Below are positions 1 to 10,093 of a stretch of 64,000 nucleotides of DNA, in pieces. This DNA comes from Streptococcus infantis SPAR10 (GTDB lineage: Bacteria > Bacillota > Bacilli > Lactobacillales > Streptococcaceae). The notes beneath the pieces are model-generated. The model saw only the letters and a list, made by a program, of their open reading frames with translations. It had not been told where the DNA came from and made no database searches. Position 1 is the first letter of the stretch. Every line of letters starts with the position of its first letter. The translations under genes were made by a program, and so were the position numbers. Location of the stretch: contig NZ_ALCH01000001.1 of assembly GCF_000279535.1 (NCBI RefSeq), positions 292,990 to 356,989 on the forward strand. Direction: 5' to 3'.

Positions 1-1566
1 CAAAAAGTAACTTATGCCTTTGATGAGTGGTTCAAGTACATCAAGGAAGCTGAAGGAGACATCGCCATCTTCTCTGCTCAACCAACAAGTGTCCGTTGGA
101 TCGGTAATGAACGTGGTATCGCCGGAGATCCAGTTTGGCATAAGGTCAAGAAAGCTAAAATCACTGATGATGTGAAGAATGAATATCTCAACCATGGAGA
201 TCCAGAAGGAGATATGTACTCAGTTGGTGAAGCAGACGTTTCTATCCGATCAGGTTGGTTCTACCATGACAATCAACAGCCAAAATCAATCAAAGATTTG
301 ATGGATATCTACTTCAAGTCTGTTGGTCGTGGAACGCCACTTCTCCTCAATATTCCACCTAATAAAGAAGGTAAATTCGCAGAAGCAGATGTGGCTCGCT
401 TGAAAGAATTCCGAGCAACCTTGGATCAAATGTATGCGACTGACTTCGCTAAGGGAGCAACTGTAACTGCAAGCTCTACTCGTAAGAATCACTTGTATCA
501 AGCAAGTCATTTGACAGATGGTAAGGATGATACGAGCTGGGCACTAGCAAATGATGCTAAGACAGGTGAATTTACTGTCGATCTTGGACAAAAGAGACGC
601 TTTGACGTAGTCGAACTCAAAGAAGATATCGCTAAGGGTCAACGTATCTCTGGCTTCAAGGTTGAAGTTGAACTCAATGGTCGTTGGGTTCCATATGGTG
701 AAGGGTCAACTGTTGGTTATCGTCGTCTTATCCAAGGTCAACCAGTAGAGGCACAAAAGATTCGTGTAACTATTACTGGTGCACAAGCGACTCCAATCTT
801 GACAAACTTCTCTGTTTATAAGACACCAAGCAGTATCGAGAAGACAGATGGTTACCCTCTAGGACTAGATTACCATTCAAATACAACTGCTGATAAAGAG
901 AATACAACTTGGTATGATGAATCTGAAGGCGTCCGCGGAACATCTATGTGGACTAACCAAAAAGATGCTAGCGTAACCTACCGTTTCGCTGGAACAAAAG
1001 CATATGTAGTGTCTACAGTTGATCCAAACCACGGTGAAATGTCCGTTTACGTGGATGGTCAAAAGGTTGCAGACGTACAAACGAATAATGCAGCTCGTAA
1101 ACGTAGCCAGATGGTTTATGAAACTGAAGACTTGGCTCCAGGTGAACATACCATCAAACTCGTTAACAAAACTGGTAAAGCTATTGCAACGGAAGGTATC
1201 TACACGCTCAACAATGCTGGTAAAGGTATGTTTGAGATGAAAGAAACGACCTATGAAGTTCAAAAAGGTCAACCGGTTACTGTAACAATTAAGCGTGTTG
1301 GTGGTAGCAAAGGAACAGCAACAGTCCATGTTGTAACAGAGCCAGGAACAGGGGTTCATGGTAAAGTGTACAAGGACACAACAGCTGACTTAACCTTCCA
1401 AGATGGTGAAACTGAGAAAACAATCACGATTCCAACGATCGACTTTACAGAGCAAGCTGATTCAATCTTTGACTTCAAAGTGAAAATGACTAGCGTTTCT
1501 GACAATTCCCTTCTTGGTTTTGCTTCAGAAGCTACGATTCGAGTGATGAAAGCTGAATTATTTTAG
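1..1566 (+). CDS. alpha-L-fucosidase (GH29), 5'-truncated by the window edge
   Basis: The reading frame is open from base 1, so the start lies upstream; 521 residues are visible. The first ~140 are the end of a GH29 catalytic domain, including the stretch EADVSIRSGWFYH typical of alpha-1,3/4-fucosidases, followed by GTPLLLNIPPNKEGKF. Residues ~145-275 look like an F5/8 type C (CBM32) sugar-binding domain. A further beta-rich domain follows, and the last ~110 residues resemble a Calx-beta repeat. The protein ends ...RVMKAELF with no LPXTG anchor or membrane tail. The family removes fucose from host glycans. Whether this one is exported cannot be judged without the N-terminus. Family call is confident; linkage specificity is inferred. 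Confidence 0.88.
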   Translation, partial: QKVTYAFDEWFKYIKEAEGDIAIFSAQPTSVRWIGNERGIAGDPVWHKVKKAKITDDVKNEYLNHGDPEGDMYSVGEADVSIRSGWFYHDNQQPKSIKDLMDIYFKSVGRGTPLLLNIPPNKEGKFAEADVARLKEFRATLDQMYATDFAKGATVTASSTRKNHLYQASHLTDGKDDTSWALANDAKTGEFTVDLGQKRRFDVVELKEDIAKGQRISGFKVEVELNGRWVPYGEGSTVGYRRLIQGQPVEAQKIRVTITGAQATPILTNFSVYKTPSSIEKTDGYPLGLDYHSNTTADKENTTWYDESEGVRGTSMWTNQKDASVTYRFAGTKAYVVSTVDPNHGEMSVYVDGQKVADVQTNNAARKRSQMVYETEDLAPGEHTIKLVNKTGKAIATEGIYTLNNAGKGMFEMKETTYEVQKGQPVTVTIKRVGGSKGTATVHVVTEPGTGVHGKVYKDTTADLTFQDGETEKTITIPTIDFTEQADSIFDFKVKMTSVSDNSLLGFASEATIRVMKAELF

Positions 1567-1630
1567 AAAAATTAGCGAGTATAGATAAATGTCTATCGAG
1601 ATTTTATGCAAAAAATTTTGAATGATAAAA

Positions 1631-1661
1631 AATCCTAAATTGATTTTATCAATTTAGGATT
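1631..1661. terminator. bidirectional terminator between fucosidase and RpiR regulator
   Basis: Perfect 14-bp inverted repeat (AATCCTAAATTGAT at 1631-1644 and its complement at 1648-1661) with a 3-nt loop. There is an A/T-rich run on the minus-strand exit side. It sits between convergent genes, and the regulator's stop codon lies inside the stem. Confidence 0.8.
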
Positions 1662-2505
1662 TTCCCTTTCTGTGATTTCTACGATAACCATTCAGTCTAT
1701 TATTCTCCCAATAGCTATTAAAGATTTTTTCTTTACTTTCGCGATCAATCTCTAGGAAATAAGCGTAGAGTAAATCAATGATAATCAGCATTGGAATCTG
1801 AGCAGAAATTCGTTGAATATAAGATGCTTGGTTTTGGCTTGCGACCAAAATGGTTTCTGTAAATGCTTGAGTATCCTTATTCGGTGAACTTGTAAATAGA
1901 ACCGTCTTAGCTCCCATGTCCTGGGCATCTAATAGGCTATCGATGATGGACGGTGTTGTTCCTGAGAGGGAAAAACCAAAGACCAAACATTTTTCATCAA
2001 TGATACTAGTCGTCCAGGCAAAACCGTCTGGATCTGTTAAGGCTTCACAGACGACACCCAATCTCATAAAACGTAGCTTCATCTCACGTGCGACTAGACC
2101 AGAACTCCCAGTTCCGAAAAAATACACGCGTTCGGATTGGTCAATCATCTGAGCCACGCGTTCCAGCTGCTCATCGTCAATCAATCCTTGAGAAATTTCT
2201 CGCAGGTTTGCATAACTTCTAAGGACTCTCTGAGTCAAAGGATTCATATCCTGTTGAGGAGTAGAAAGAGTGTCTTTTTGTTGTTGGTATTTGAAGATGA
2301 ACTCTCGATAGCCCTTAAAACCACATTTCTTGGCAAAACGAGTGAGCGCTGCCTGGGAAATATGAAGTTTTTGAGTAACTTGCTGAGAGGATAAGTCATC
2401 GTTTATGGTATCTGCCTGCAGAAAATAGCGAGCAATTTCTTGCTCTAAATCGGTCATTTCTTCAAAGTGAAGCTCAATGATTGTAGAAATATCTTGCTTA
2501 TTCAT
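1654..2505 (-). CDS. MurR/RpiR family transcriptional regulator
   Basis: 283 residues. The N-terminal ~75 residues form an RpiR-type helix-turn-helix (DDLSSQQVTQKLHISQAALT, then FAKKCGFKGYREFIFKY). Residues ~120-250 form a SIS sugar-phosphate isomerase fold (RVYFFGTGSSGLVAREMKLR, FGFSLSGTTPSIIDS). Such proteins sense phosphosugars and usually control neighbouring sugar or glycan catabolic genes. Convergent placement next to a fucosidase suggests a role in host-glycan use, but the ligand is not visible. A start at 2505 is preceded by a purine-rich AGGAGT ribosome-binding site. Family assignment is secure; the target is inferred. Confidence 0.9.
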   Translation of the reverse strand: MNKQDISTIIELHFEEMTDLEQEIARYFLQADTINDDLSSQQVTQKLHISQAALTRFAKKCGFKGYREFIFKYQQQKDTLSTPQQDMNPLTQRVLRSYANLREISQGLIDDEQLERVAQMIDQSERVYFFGTGSSGLVAREMKLRFMRLGVVCEALTDPDGFAWTTSIIDEKCLVFGFSLSGTTPSIIDSLLDAQDMGAKTVLFTSSPNKDTQAFTETILVASQNQASYIQRISAQIPMLIIIDLLYAYFLEIDRESKEKIFNSYWENNRLNGYRRNHRKGKS

Positions 2506-2650
2506 GGGACTCCTTTGATAGCTATTTGCCAGAATTTATTTGATAAATCTAACAAATAAAATAGCGCTTACCTCCATTATATCATAGAAAATAATTTTTG
2601 GACCAAAAAGGGAAAGTCTTTTCTTTTTCCATAATTTTCTACCTAAATTA

Positions 2651-2659
2651 TGGTACAAT
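2651..2659 (+). promoter_or_regulatory. extended -10 promoter of pbp2b
   Basis: TGG-TACAAT forms an extended -10 element 38 bp upstream of the chosen pbp2b start. No good -35 is seen at the expected distance, which is common for extended -10 promoters. Confidence 0.55.
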
Positions 2660-2697
2660 TAAGAGTGTGATTTTGATTAGAAATGAGATTGATGTGT

Positions 2698-4740
2698 ATG
2701 AGAAAATTCAATAGCCACTCGATACCGATACGGCTTAATTTGTTATTTGCAATCGTCATTTTGCTTTTTTTAACAATTATTGGCCGTTTGCTTTATATGC
2801 AAGTTCTTCATAAGGATTTTTATGAAAATAAACTAGCTTCTGCTAGCCAAACTCGAGTAACCATGGGTTCCGCTCGTGGAGAAATTTATGATGCAACAGG
2901 AAAACCTTTAGTCCAAAACACCGTTAAACAAGTTGTTTCATTCACACGAAGTAACAAGATGACTGCGGCTGATTTGAAGGATATTTCTAAAAAATTGTTG
3001 ACTTATGTCACAGTCACTTCTCCAGAGTTGACGGACCGACAAATGGCAGACTACTACTTGGCGGATGCCGAAGCTTATAAGAAAACAGTTGAAGCTCTTC
3101 CAAAAGATAAACGGTATGATTCAGATGGCAATCAACTTTCTGAATCTGAACTCTATAACAACGCTGCTAATAGTATTGCAGCTAATCAGATGGACTATTC
3201 CGAGGATGAAAAGAAGGCCATCTATCTCTTTAGCCAGCTCAATTCAGTTGGAAATTTTGCTACAGGAAATATTCAAACAGATCCTTTGAGTGATACACAG
3301 GTAGCTGTAATTGCTTCTGCTTCAAAGGAATTGCCAGGTATTTCTATCTCTACCTCATGGGATCGAAAGGTCTTAGAAACTTCTCTTTCATCTATTGTCG
3401 GAACTGTTTCTAGTGAAAAATCAGGTCTTCCAGCAGAAGAAGTAGACGCTTATTTGAAAAAAGGTTATTCGCTCAATGATCGCGTCGGGACTTCCTATCT
3501 TGAAAAACAATACGAAGAAGTCTTGCAAGGGAAACGGACCGTCAAGGAAATCCATTTGGACAAGCATGGAGACATGGAGAGCGTAGAGAATATAGAAGAA
3601 GGTAGCAAGGGAAAAAACATCAAATTAACCATTGATTTGGCCTTCCAAGATAGCGTAGACAGCCTCTTAAAGAGTTATTTTAATTCTGAACTTGCAAATG
3701 GTGGTGCTAAATACTCAGAAGGTGTTTATGCGGTAGCCCTTAATCCTAAGACAGGTGCTGTATTGGCAATGTCAGGAATTAAACACAATCTAGAAACAGG
3801 AGACTTGACACCAGACTCACTAGGAACAGTGACCAATGTTTTTGTACCAGGGTCTGTCGTTAAGGCGGCAACCATCAGTTCTGGTTGGGAAAATGGGGTC
3901 TTGTCAGGCAACCAAACCTTGACAGACCAACCAATCGTCTTCCAAGGTTCTGCTCCTATCAATTCGTGGTATACCCCTTATTACGGTTCCTTCCCGGTTA
4001 CAGCCGTTGAGGCTCTAGAATATTCATCAAATGCCTACATGGTTCAAACTGCGCTAGGAATGATGGGTCAGACCTATCAACCAAATATGACAGTCAAAAC
4101 CAACCAACTTGAGTCTGCTATGGGTAAACTTCGTGCTACCTTTGGAGAGTATGGACTAGGAGTTTCTACTGAGATTGACTTGCCAGATGAATCGACAGGA
4201 TTTATCCCCCAAAAATTTGACTTGGCTAATTATTTAACTAATGCTTTTGGCCAGTTTGACAACTACACACCGATGCAATTAGCCCAGTACGTTGCAACGA
4301 TTGCTAACAATGGCGTTCGTCTAGCTCCACATATTGTCGAGGGAATATACGACAACAATGATAAGGGTGGCCTTGGGGAATTAATCCAAGCAATAGATAC
4401 CAAGGAAATCAACAAGGTCAATATTTCTGAATCAGATATGGCAATCTTGCACCAAGGATTTTACCAAGTATCGCATGGAACTAGTCCCCTTACGACAGGA
4501 CGGGCGTTTTTAGATGGCGCCACTGTTTCTATCAGTGGTAAGACCGGTACAGCTGAAAGCTATGTAGCTGGTGGTCAAGAAGCTAATAATACCAATGCTG
4601 TGGCCTATGCTCCAACAGAAAATCCTCAAATTGCAGTTGCAGTAGTCTTTCCTCATAATACCAATTTAACCAAAAATGTTGGGCCAGCAATTGCTCGCGA
4701 CATTATCAATCTATACAACCAACACCATCCAATGAATTAG
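2698..4740 (+). CDS. pbp2b: penicillin-binding protein 2b (class B transpeptidase)
   Basis: 680 residues from the ATG at 2698, which gives the family's N-terminus [16 protein letters not shown]; an upstream in-frame ATG at 2683 is less likely. One membrane segment (residues ~11-31) precedes the dimerisation and transpeptidase domains. The three active-site motifs are at the pneumococcal positions: SVVK (Ser386), SSN (443-445) and KTG (615-617). Residue 446 after SSN is Ala instead of the Thr of penicillin-sensitive pneumococci, the classic low-affinity substitution; Glu476 and Ala619 keep the sensitive form. It cross-links peripheral/septal peptidoglycan. recR follows after 10 bp, probably co-transcribed. 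Identity is very secure. Confidence 0.98.
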   Translation: MRKFNSHSIPIRLNLLFAIVILLFLTIIGRLLYMQVLHKDFYENKLASASQTRVTMGSARGEIYDATGKPLVQNTVKQVVSFTRSNKMTAADLKDISKKLLTYVTVTSPELTDRQMADYYLADAEAYKKTVEALPKDKRYDSDGNQLSESELYNNAANSIAANQMDYSEDEKKAIYLFSQLNSVGNFATGNIQTDPLSDTQVAVIASASKELPGISISTSWDRKVLETSLSSIVGTVSSEKSGLPAEEVDAYLKKGYSLNDRVGTSYLEKQYEEVLQGKRTVKEIHLDKHGDMESVENIEEGSKGKNIKLTIDLAFQDSVDSLLKSYFNSELANGGAKYSEGVYAVALNPKTGAVLAMSGIKHNLETGDLTPDSLGTVTNVFVPGSVVKAATISSGWENGVLSGNQTLTDQPIVFQGSAPINSWYTPYYGSFPVTAVEALEYSSNAYMVQTALGMMGQTYQPNMTVKTNQLESAMGKLRATFGEYGLGVSTEIDLPDESTGFIPQKFDLANYLTNAFGQFDNYTPMQLAQYVATIANNGVRLAPHIVEGIYDNNDKGGLGELIQAIDTKEINKVNISESDMAILHQGFYQVSHGTSPLTTGRAFLDGATVSISGKTGTAESYVAGGQEANNTNAVAYAPTENPQIAVAVVFPHNTNLTKNVGPAIARDIINLYNQHHPMN

Positions 4741-4750
4741 AAAGGAAGCC

Positions 4751-5347
4751 ATGCTTTATCCAACACCTATTGCTAAGTTGATTGACAGTTATTCCAAACT
4801 TCCTGGTATTGGGATTAAGACAGCGACCCGACTGGCCTTTTATACCATTGGGATGCCGGATGACGATGTCAATGAATTTGCAAAAAATCTCCTTGCAGCC
4901 AAGCGAGAATTGACTTATTGCTCTATTTGTGGACGTTTGACAGACGAGGATCCTTGCTCTATCTGTACTGATCCTAGCCGAGATCAGTCAACGATTCTGG
5001 TCCTTGAGGATAGTCGCGATGTCGCTGCCATGGAAAATATCCAAGAGTACCACGGACTTTACCATGTCTTACACGGCTTGATTTCCCCTATGAATGGGAT
5101 TAGCCCAGATGACATCAATCTCAAGAGTCTCATGACGCGCCTCATGGATAGCGAGGTTTCAGAGGTCATCGTAGCCACCAATGCAACTGCTGATGGTGAG
5201 GCGACTTCCATGTATATCTCTCGACTTCTCAAACCCGCAGGGATCAAGGTTACTCGTCTAGCGCGAGGTCTAGCAGTCGGAGCTGATATCGAATATGCGG
5301 ACGAAGTAACGCTCTTAAGAGCTATCGAAAATCGTACAGAACTCTAG
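4751..5347 (+). CDS. recR: recombination mediator RecR
   Basis: 198 residues, the normal length. It has an N-terminal helix-hairpin-helix ([17 protein letters not shown]), a Cys4 zinc finger ([16 protein letters not shown]) and a Toprim domain ([20 protein letters not shown]). RecR works with RecO/RecF to load RecA at gaps during recombinational repair. An AAAGGAAG ribosome-binding site lies between it and pbp2b, and the two genes form the conserved streptococcal pbp2b-recR pair. Confidence 0.97.
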   Translation: MLYPTPIAKLIDSYSKLPGIGIKTATRLAFYTIGMPDDDVNEFAKNLLAAKRELTYCSICGRLTDEDPCSICTDPSRDQSTILVLEDSRDVAAMENIQEYHGLYHVLHGLISPMNGISPDDINLKSLMTRLMDSEVSEVIVATNATADGEATSMYISRLLKPAGIKVTRLARGLAVGADIEYADEVTLLRAIENRTEL

Positions 5348-5402
5348 TCTGTAAGATTAATGATAGAAGCAATTAGCTAGTAGATAAGATTTTAAGAAAC
5401 AT

Positions 5403-5438
5403 AGAGACTGGATTTGTTTTTAATCTAGTCTCTTTTTT
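5403..5438 (+). terminator. terminator after recR
   Basis: 12-bp stem (5403-5414 with 5422-5433, one G-T pair) followed directly by six T residues. Confidence 0.85.
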
Positions 5439-5448
5439 GCTATTCAAG

Positions 5449-5477
5449 TTTAAAAAAAGAGACAAATGTGATATACT
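5449..5477 (+). promoter_or_regulatory. promoter of ddl
   Basis: TATACT (5472-5477), 17 bp from a weak -35 TTTAAA (5449-5454), just downstream of the recR terminator and 36 bp before the ddl start. Confidence 0.55.
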
Positions 5478-5513
5478 AAAGAGCAAGTATTCTAGTAGAA
5501 ATAGGACAATCAT

Positions 5514-6557
5514 ATGAAACAAACAATTATTTTATTATATGGTGGACGCAGTGCAGAACGTGAAGTGTCTGTATTGTCAGCTGAGAGTGTCATGCGTGCG
5601 GTCAACTATGATCGTTTCGCAGTCAAAACCTTCTTTATCAGCCAGTCCGGTGATTTCATCAAAACCCAAGAATTTACCCAAACTCCTGGACAAGATGAAC
5701 GTCTCATGACCAATGAAACGATTGATTGGGACAAGAAAATTGCTCCAAGTGCCATCTACGAAGAAGGAGCGGTTGTTTTTCCAGTTCTTCATGGACCTAT
5801 GGGGGAAGATGGTTCTGTTCAAGGTTTCTTAGAAGTCTTGAAAATGCCTTATGTCGGTTGTAACATCCTATCTTCAAGCCTTGCCATGGATAAAATCACA
5901 ACTAAGCGTGTCTTGGAATCTGCTGGGATTGCCCAAGTCCCTTACGTAGCGATTGTTGAAGGGGATGACTTGACTTCTAAGATTGCAGAAGTTGAGGATA
6001 AATTAACCTACCCAGTCTTTACCAAACCATCCAATATGGGTTCTAGTGTCGGTATTTCTAAGTCTGAAAATAAAGAAGAACTCCATCAAGCTTTAGAGCT
6101 TGCCTTCAAGTACGATAGTCGTGTCTTGGTAGAGCAAGGAGTCAATGCACGTGAAATCGAGGTTGGTCTTTTAGGAAACTATGATGTCAAGAGCACTTTA
6201 CCTGGTGAAGTTGTCAAGGACGTAGCCTTCTATGACTATGAAGCCAAATACATCGATAACAAGATTACGATGGATATTCCAGCTAAGATTAGTGATGATG
6301 TAGTAGCAGTCATGCGTAAAAATGCAGAAGCTGCCTTCCGTGCTATTGGCGGACTTGGTCTCTCACGTTGTGATTTCTTCTATACAGATAAGGGAGAAGT
6401 TTTCCTAAATGAGCTCAACACCATGCCAGGATTTACCCAGTGGTCTATGTATCCATTGCTCTGGGACAATATGGGGATTAGCTATCCAGAACTAATCGAG
6501 CGTTTGGTTGAGCTTGCTAAGGAAAGCTTTAACAAGCGTGAAGCGCACCTATTGTAA
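5514..6557 (+). CDS. ddl: D-alanine--D-alanine ligase
   Basis: 347 residues, normal length. N-terminal [18 protein letters not shown] is the Ddl signature. It is followed by the ATP-grasp fold with the Mg/ATP-binding C-terminal motif [20 protein letters not shown]. It makes the D-Ala-D-Ala dipeptide for peptidoglycan precursors and is the target of D-cycloserine. Position before murF, which attaches the product to UDP-MurNAc-tripeptide, fits the function. The residues giving D-Ala rather than D-lactate specificity were not analysed one by one. Confidence 0.97.
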   Translation: MKQTIILLYGGRSAEREVSVLSAESVMRAVNYDRFAVKTFFISQSGDFIKTQEFTQTPGQDERLMTNETIDWDKKIAPSAIYEEGAVVFPVLHGPMGEDGSVQGFLEVLKMPYVGCNILSSSLAMDKITTKRVLESAGIAQVPYVAIVEGDDLTSKIAEVEDKLTYPVFTKPSNMGSSVGISKSENKEELHQALELAFKYDSRVLVEQGVNAREIEVGLLGNYDVKSTLPGEVVKDVAFYDYEAKYIDNKITMDIPAKISDDVVAVMRKNAEAAFRAIGGLGLSRCDFFYTDKGEVFLNELNTMPGFTQWSMYPLLWDNMGISYPELIERLVELAKESFNKREAHLL

Positions 6558-6573
6558 AGATAGCTATAAGGGC

Positions 6574-6598
6574 GGGGCAAGACTCCCTGCCCCTTTTT
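6574..6598 (+). terminator. terminator/attenuator between ddl and murF
   Basis: GC-rich stem GGGGCA/TGCCCC (6574-6579 with 6588-6593) and five T residues. The murF ribosome-binding site AAAGGAG follows immediately, so murF either has read-through expression from ddl or a promoter not recognised here. Confidence 0.75.
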
Positions 6599-6610
6599 AA
6601 AGGAGTAAAC

Positions 6611-7978
6611 ATGAAACTTACGATTCACGAAGTTGCGCGTGCTGTCGGTGCAAAAAATGATGTGACAAGCTATGCGAACAGCCCACTAGTTAAGGCAGAG
6701 TTTGATAGTCGTTTGATTGGACCTGGTGATCTATTTGTGCCACTCAAGGGGGCGCGTGATGGTCATGACTTTATCGAGACGGCTTTTGAAAACAGCGCTG
6801 CTGTAACCCTGTCAGAGAAGGAAGTAGCAGATCATCCTTACATTTTAGTAGAGGATGTTTTGACAGCCTTTCAAGCTCTTGCAGCTTATTACCTTCAAAA
6901 AACAGGAGTAGATGTTTTTGCTGTTACAGGTTCGAATGGGAAGACAACAACTAAGGATATGTTGGCTCATTTGCTTTCTACAAGCTACAAAACCTACAAA
7001 ACACAAGGAAATTACAATAACGAGATTGGCTTACCCTATACAGTTCTTCATATGCCAGATGACACTGAGAAGTTAGTCTTGGAAATGGGACAGGATCACT
7101 TGGGAGATATTCATCTTTTGTCTGAACTGGCTCATCCGAAAACAGCTATTGTGACTCTGGTCGGAGAGGCACATTTAGCCTTCTTCAAGGACCGTTCTGA
7201 GATTGCCAAAGGTAAATTACAGATTGCTGATGGAATGGAGAAAGGTAGATTGCTCTTGGCGCCAGCTGATCCCATTGTAGAGGCTTACCTACCTGCTGAC
7301 CAAAAAGTAGTTCGTTTTGGTCCGGGTGCAGAACTCGAAATTACAGACTTAATTGAGCGCAAGGATAGCTTGAGTTTTAAGGCTAATTTCTTGGAGAAAT
7401 CCCTTGATTTACCAGTAACAGGTAAGTACAATGCGACCAATGCTATGATTGCTTCTTATGTTGCCCTGCAAGAAGGAGTATCTGAGGAGCAGATTGGCCA
7501 AGCCTTCCAAAATTTAGAGTTGACCCGCAATCGTACCGAGTGGAAAAAGGCTGCCAATGGAGCAGATATCTTGTCAGATGTCTACAATGCTAATCCGACT
7601 GCTATGAAGTTGATTTTAGAGACTTTTTCTGCCATTCCAGCTAATGAAGATGGAAAGAAAATCGCAGTTCTGGCGGATATGAAGGAACTTGGAGAACAGT
7701 CTGTTCAACTCCACAATCAAATGATTTTGAGCATTACACCCGATGCCCTTGATACCGTTATTTTCTACGGTGAAGACATTGCTGAATTGGCTCAATTAGT
7801 CAGTCAAATGTTCCCCATCGGCCATGTTTACTACTTCAAGAAAACAGCTGAGGAAGACCAATTTGAAGCCATGGTCAAACAAGTCAAGGAAAGTCTTGGT
7901 GCAAATGACCAAATTCTACTTAAAGGTTCCAACTCTATGAACCTAGCTAAGCTAGTAGAAAGTTTGCAAGAAGACTAA
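6611..7978 (+). CDS. murF: UDP-MurNAc-tripeptide--D-Ala-D-Ala ligase MurF
   Basis: 455 residues, typical length. The Mur ligase P-loop is VTGSNGKTTTKDM near residue 113. The middle domain has GNYNNEIGLPYTVL, and the C-terminal domain has DVYNANPTAMK, the conserved DxYNANP of MurF. It catalyses the last cytoplasmic step of peptidoglycan precursor assembly. Strong ribosome-binding site AAAGGAG 6 bp before the start. Functionally paired with ddl. Confidence 0.97.
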   Translation: MKLTIHEVARAVGAKNDVTSYANSPLVKAEFDSRLIGPGDLFVPLKGARDGHDFIETAFENSAAVTLSEKEVADHPYILVEDVLTAFQALAAYYLQKTGVDVFAVTGSNGKTTTKDMLAHLLSTSYKTYKTQGNYNNEIGLPYTVLHMPDDTEKLVLEMGQDHLGDIHLLSELAHPKTAIVTLVGEAHLAFFKDRSEIAKGKLQIADGMEKGRLLLAPADPIVEAYLPADQKVVRFGPGAELEITDLIERKDSLSFKANFLEKSLDLPVTGKYNATNAMIASYVALQEGVSEEQIGQAFQNLELTRNRTEWKKAANGADILSDVYNANPTAMKLILETFSAIPANEDGKKIAVLADMKELGEQSVQLHNQMILSITPDALDTVIFYGEDIAELAQLVSQMFPIGHVYYFKKTAEEDQFEAMVKQVKESLGANDQILLKGSNSMNLAKLVESLQED

Positions 7979-8124
7979 TGGTATTCTATTAAGAAAAAAT
8001 TTTTAAGAGTTAATTTGTCTCGAAGAATCAGCTTCTTTGGGACACAAAAATATAAGAAATAAATGTAAGCTAGGCTCTATGGAGATAAGTAAGAGGTGGC
8101 TTATATGAAAATGAGGAAAATTAT

Positions 8125-8832
8125 ATGAATGTTTGGGATGCTTTATTTACAACCCAGCCGACGGAGCCACCCCAATTTGACCTTCTTTGGTATGGAAGTC
8201 TATTTACATTATTGGCAGTGACTGTATTCCTTGCTTATCGCTATGGTGATAAAAAAGCTTGTCAACGATTTTTCCAGGTTTTACAGGCGGTACAGTTAAT
8301 TCTGCTCTACGGTTGGTATTTGGTTAATCAGATGCCTCTAACAGAAAGTCTGCCTTTTTATCATTGCCGTTTAGCAATGTTTGTAGTGCTTTTGACACCA
8401 GGTGTCTCTAGAGTTAAACAGTACTTTGCTGTGCTGGGAACCTTCGGGACTTTGGCAGCCTTTGTTTATCCAGTGCCAGATCCCTATCCCTTCCCCCACA
8501 TCGCTATATTGTCCTTTATTTTCGGACATTTAGCCCTTCTTGGAAATTCCTTGATTTATCTTTTGAAGGACTACGATGCCAGTTTATTAGATTTCAAACG
8601 AATCCTAGTCATCACAACTTCCCTTAATGCTGTGATATTTGTGGTTAATCTAATGACGGGTGGAGATTATGGATTTTTGACAAAACCACCATTGGTTGGA
8701 AACCACGGTCATTTGATCAATTATCTAGTTGTTACGTTGTTCTTGACTTGTGCCATTTACTTAGTCTCTAAGGCTTTTCAGACAATGCTTGAGGAGAAGG
8801 GTGAAAGAAGACTACGAATCTGGCAAAAATGA
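8125..8832 (+). CDS. TIGR02206 / YwaF-family integral membrane protein
   Basis: 235 residues with about six hydrophobic segments. It contains the family hallmark of conserved His and Arg in membrane segments (LPFYHCRLAMFVVLLTPG and GNHGHLINYLVVTLFLTC). The family is widespread in Firmicutes and has no established function. The 146-bp gap after murF suggests a separate transcript. A GAGGAAAAT ribosome-binding site precedes the ATG. Assigned from overall pattern. Confidence 0.75.
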   Translation: MNVWDALFTTQPTEPPQFDLLWYGSLFTLLAVTVFLAYRYGDKKACQRFFQVLQAVQLILLYGWYLVNQMPLTESLPFYHCRLAMFVVLLTPGVSRVKQYFAVLGTFGTLAAFVYPVPDPYPFPHIAILSFIFGHLALLGNSLIYLLKDYDASLLDFKRILVITTSLNAVIFVVNLMTGGDYGFLTKPPLVGNHGHLINYLVVTLFLTCAIYLVSKAFQTMLEEKGERRLRIWQK

Positions 8833-8852
8833 AAAAATATTTTCCCAACCGC

Positions 8853-8882
8853 TTGACTTTTATCTGAGAATTTTGATACAAT
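8853..8882 (+). promoter_or_regulatory. rplM-rpsI promoter
   Basis: TTGACT (8853-8858) and TACAAT (8877-8882) separated by 18 bp, with an extended TGA before the -10. A strong promoter, as expected for ribosomal protein genes. Confidence 0.85.
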
Positions 8883-8886
8883 AGTA

Positions 8887-8966
8887 GGCGGTATTGTTTA
8901 CCCCATTTGTAAGGCCCCGGAACCTTTCAAATAACTTGCGGACCGGAACATCCGCCCTGTAAACAA
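8887..8966 (+). ncRNA. L13 (rplM) ribosomal protein leader, candidate
   Basis: The 5' UTR folds strongly. TTGTTTAC (8894-8901) pairs with GTAAACAA (8959-8966), and a local hairpin GCGGA/TCCGC (8938-8942 with 8951-8955) lies inside. GGCGG at 8887-8891 could alternatively pair with CCGCC at 8952-8956, crossing the first stem. L13 leaders upstream of rplM are known in Firmicutes as autoregulatory elements bound by L13. Position and folds fit that family; the covariance match was not computed. Confidence 0.7.
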
Positions 8967-8991
8967 AAACGACATTCATATAGGAGAAATC

Positions 8992-9438
8992 ATGAACAAA
9001 ACTACATTCATGGCTAAACCAGGCCAAGTAGAACGCAAATGGTACGTTGTTGACGCAACTGATGTACCTCTTGGACGCCTTTCAGCAGTTGTTGCTAGCG
9101 TACTTCGCGGAAAAAACAAACCAACATTCACACCACACACTGATACAGGTGACTTCGTAATCGTTATCAATGCTGAAAAAGTTAAATTGACTGGTAAAAA
9201 AGCATCTGATAAGATCTACTACACTCACTCAAACCACCCAGGTGGATTGAAATCAATCTCTGCTGGTGAACTTCGTTCTAAAAATGCAGTACGTTTGATC
9301 GAGAAATCAGTTAAAGGTATGCTTCCACACAATACTCTTGGCCGTGCTCAAGGTATGAAATTGAAAGTATTCGTTGGAGCTGAGCACACTCACGCTGCAC
9401 AACAACCAGAAGTTCTTGATATTTCAGGACTTATCTAA
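8992..9438 (+). CDS. rplM: 50S ribosomal protein L13
   Basis: 148 residues with family motifs [17 protein letters not shown] and [21 protein letters not shown] near-consensus ribosome-binding site AGGAG lies 5 bp before the start. Codon use is strongly biased to the preferred set of a highly expressed gene. Forms the universal rplM-rpsI operon, with 18 bp between the genes. Confidence 0.99.
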   Translation: MNKTTFMAKPGQVERKWYVVDATDVPLGRLSAVVASVLRGKNKPTFTPHTDTGDFVIVINAEKVKLTGKKASDKIYYTHSNHPGGLKSISAGELRSKNAVRLIEKSVKGMLPHNTLGRAQGMKLKVFVGAEHTHAAQQPEVLDISGLI

Positions 9439-9456
9439 GGAAAGGAACAATAAAGT

Positions 9457-9849
9457 ATGTCACAAGCACAATATGCAGGTACTGGACGTCGTAAAAACGC
9501 TGTTGCACGCGTTCGCCTTGTTCCAGGAACTGGTAAAATCACTGTTAACAAAAAAGATGTTGAAGAGTACATCCCACACGCTGACCTTCGTCTTGTAATC
9601 AACCAACCATTCGCAGTTACTTCAACTGTAGGTTCATACGACGTTTTCGTTAACGTTGTAGGTGGTGGTTACGCTGGTCAAGCAGGAGCTATCCGTCACG
9701 GTATCGCTCGTGCCCTTCTTCAAGTAGACCCAGACTTCCGCGATTCATTGAAACGCGCAGGACTTCTTACACGTGACTCACGTAAAGTTGAGCGTAAGAA
9801 ACCAGGTCTTAAGAAAGCTCGTAAAGCTTCACAATTCTCAAAACGTTAA
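9457..9849 (+). CDS. rpsI: 30S ribosomal protein S9
   Basis: 130 residues, full length. It begins [20 protein letters not shown] and ends [14 protein letters not shown], the basic tail that reaches the decoding site. The 3' end matters here: several further copies of the last ~17 codons occur 27-38 kb downstream, which marks this gene as an integration target. The gene itself is intact. Confidence 0.99.
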   Translation: MSQAQYAGTGRRKNAVARVRLVPGTGKITVNKKDVEEYIPHADLRLVINQPFAVTSTVGSYDVFVNVVGGGYAGQAGAIRHGIARALLQVDPDFRDSLKRAGLLTRDSRKVERKKPGLKKARKASQFSKR

Positions 9850-9875
9850 TCAACACGATTATATCAACGTTTACA

Positions 9876-9911
9876 GACATTCAAGAATTTTCTCTTGGAT
9901 GTCTTTTTTTT
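9876..9911 (+). terminator. rpsI terminator
   Basis: 11-bp stem (9876-9886 with 9893-9903, one G-T pair) followed by eight T residues. It differs from the terminator attached to the downstream rpsI-end copies. Confidence 0.9.
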
Positions 9912-9913
9912 GA

Positions 9914-10009
9914 AAAAAATAGCATAAAAATCTAGTTATCCGCATAAAAACTGGACTTATCACACTTTATCAAGGTCAAAACCACTCAATTTACTACTAA
10001 TTTACTACT
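9914..10009. other. left end of the Tn916-like element with Int arm-site repeats
   Basis: Starts with the junction A-tract. It contains two direct copies of TTTACTACT (9990-9998 and 10001-10009) that resemble the arm-type sites bound by the N-terminal domain of Tn916 integrase. The same motif recurs at the right end. Confidence 0.7.
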
Positions 10010-10093
10010 TATGAATGAGCTTTGATACGACGATTTATCCTTGAAAAGTGAAGATATAAAGATACTTCCAATAAAATTTGAATATTTAATAGG

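Noticed and set aside
877..1359. Long minus-strand open frame (160 codons) inside the fucosidase gene
   Set aside because: Antisense to strongly conserved coding sequence, no ribosome-binding site, low-complexity composition; a shadow frame.
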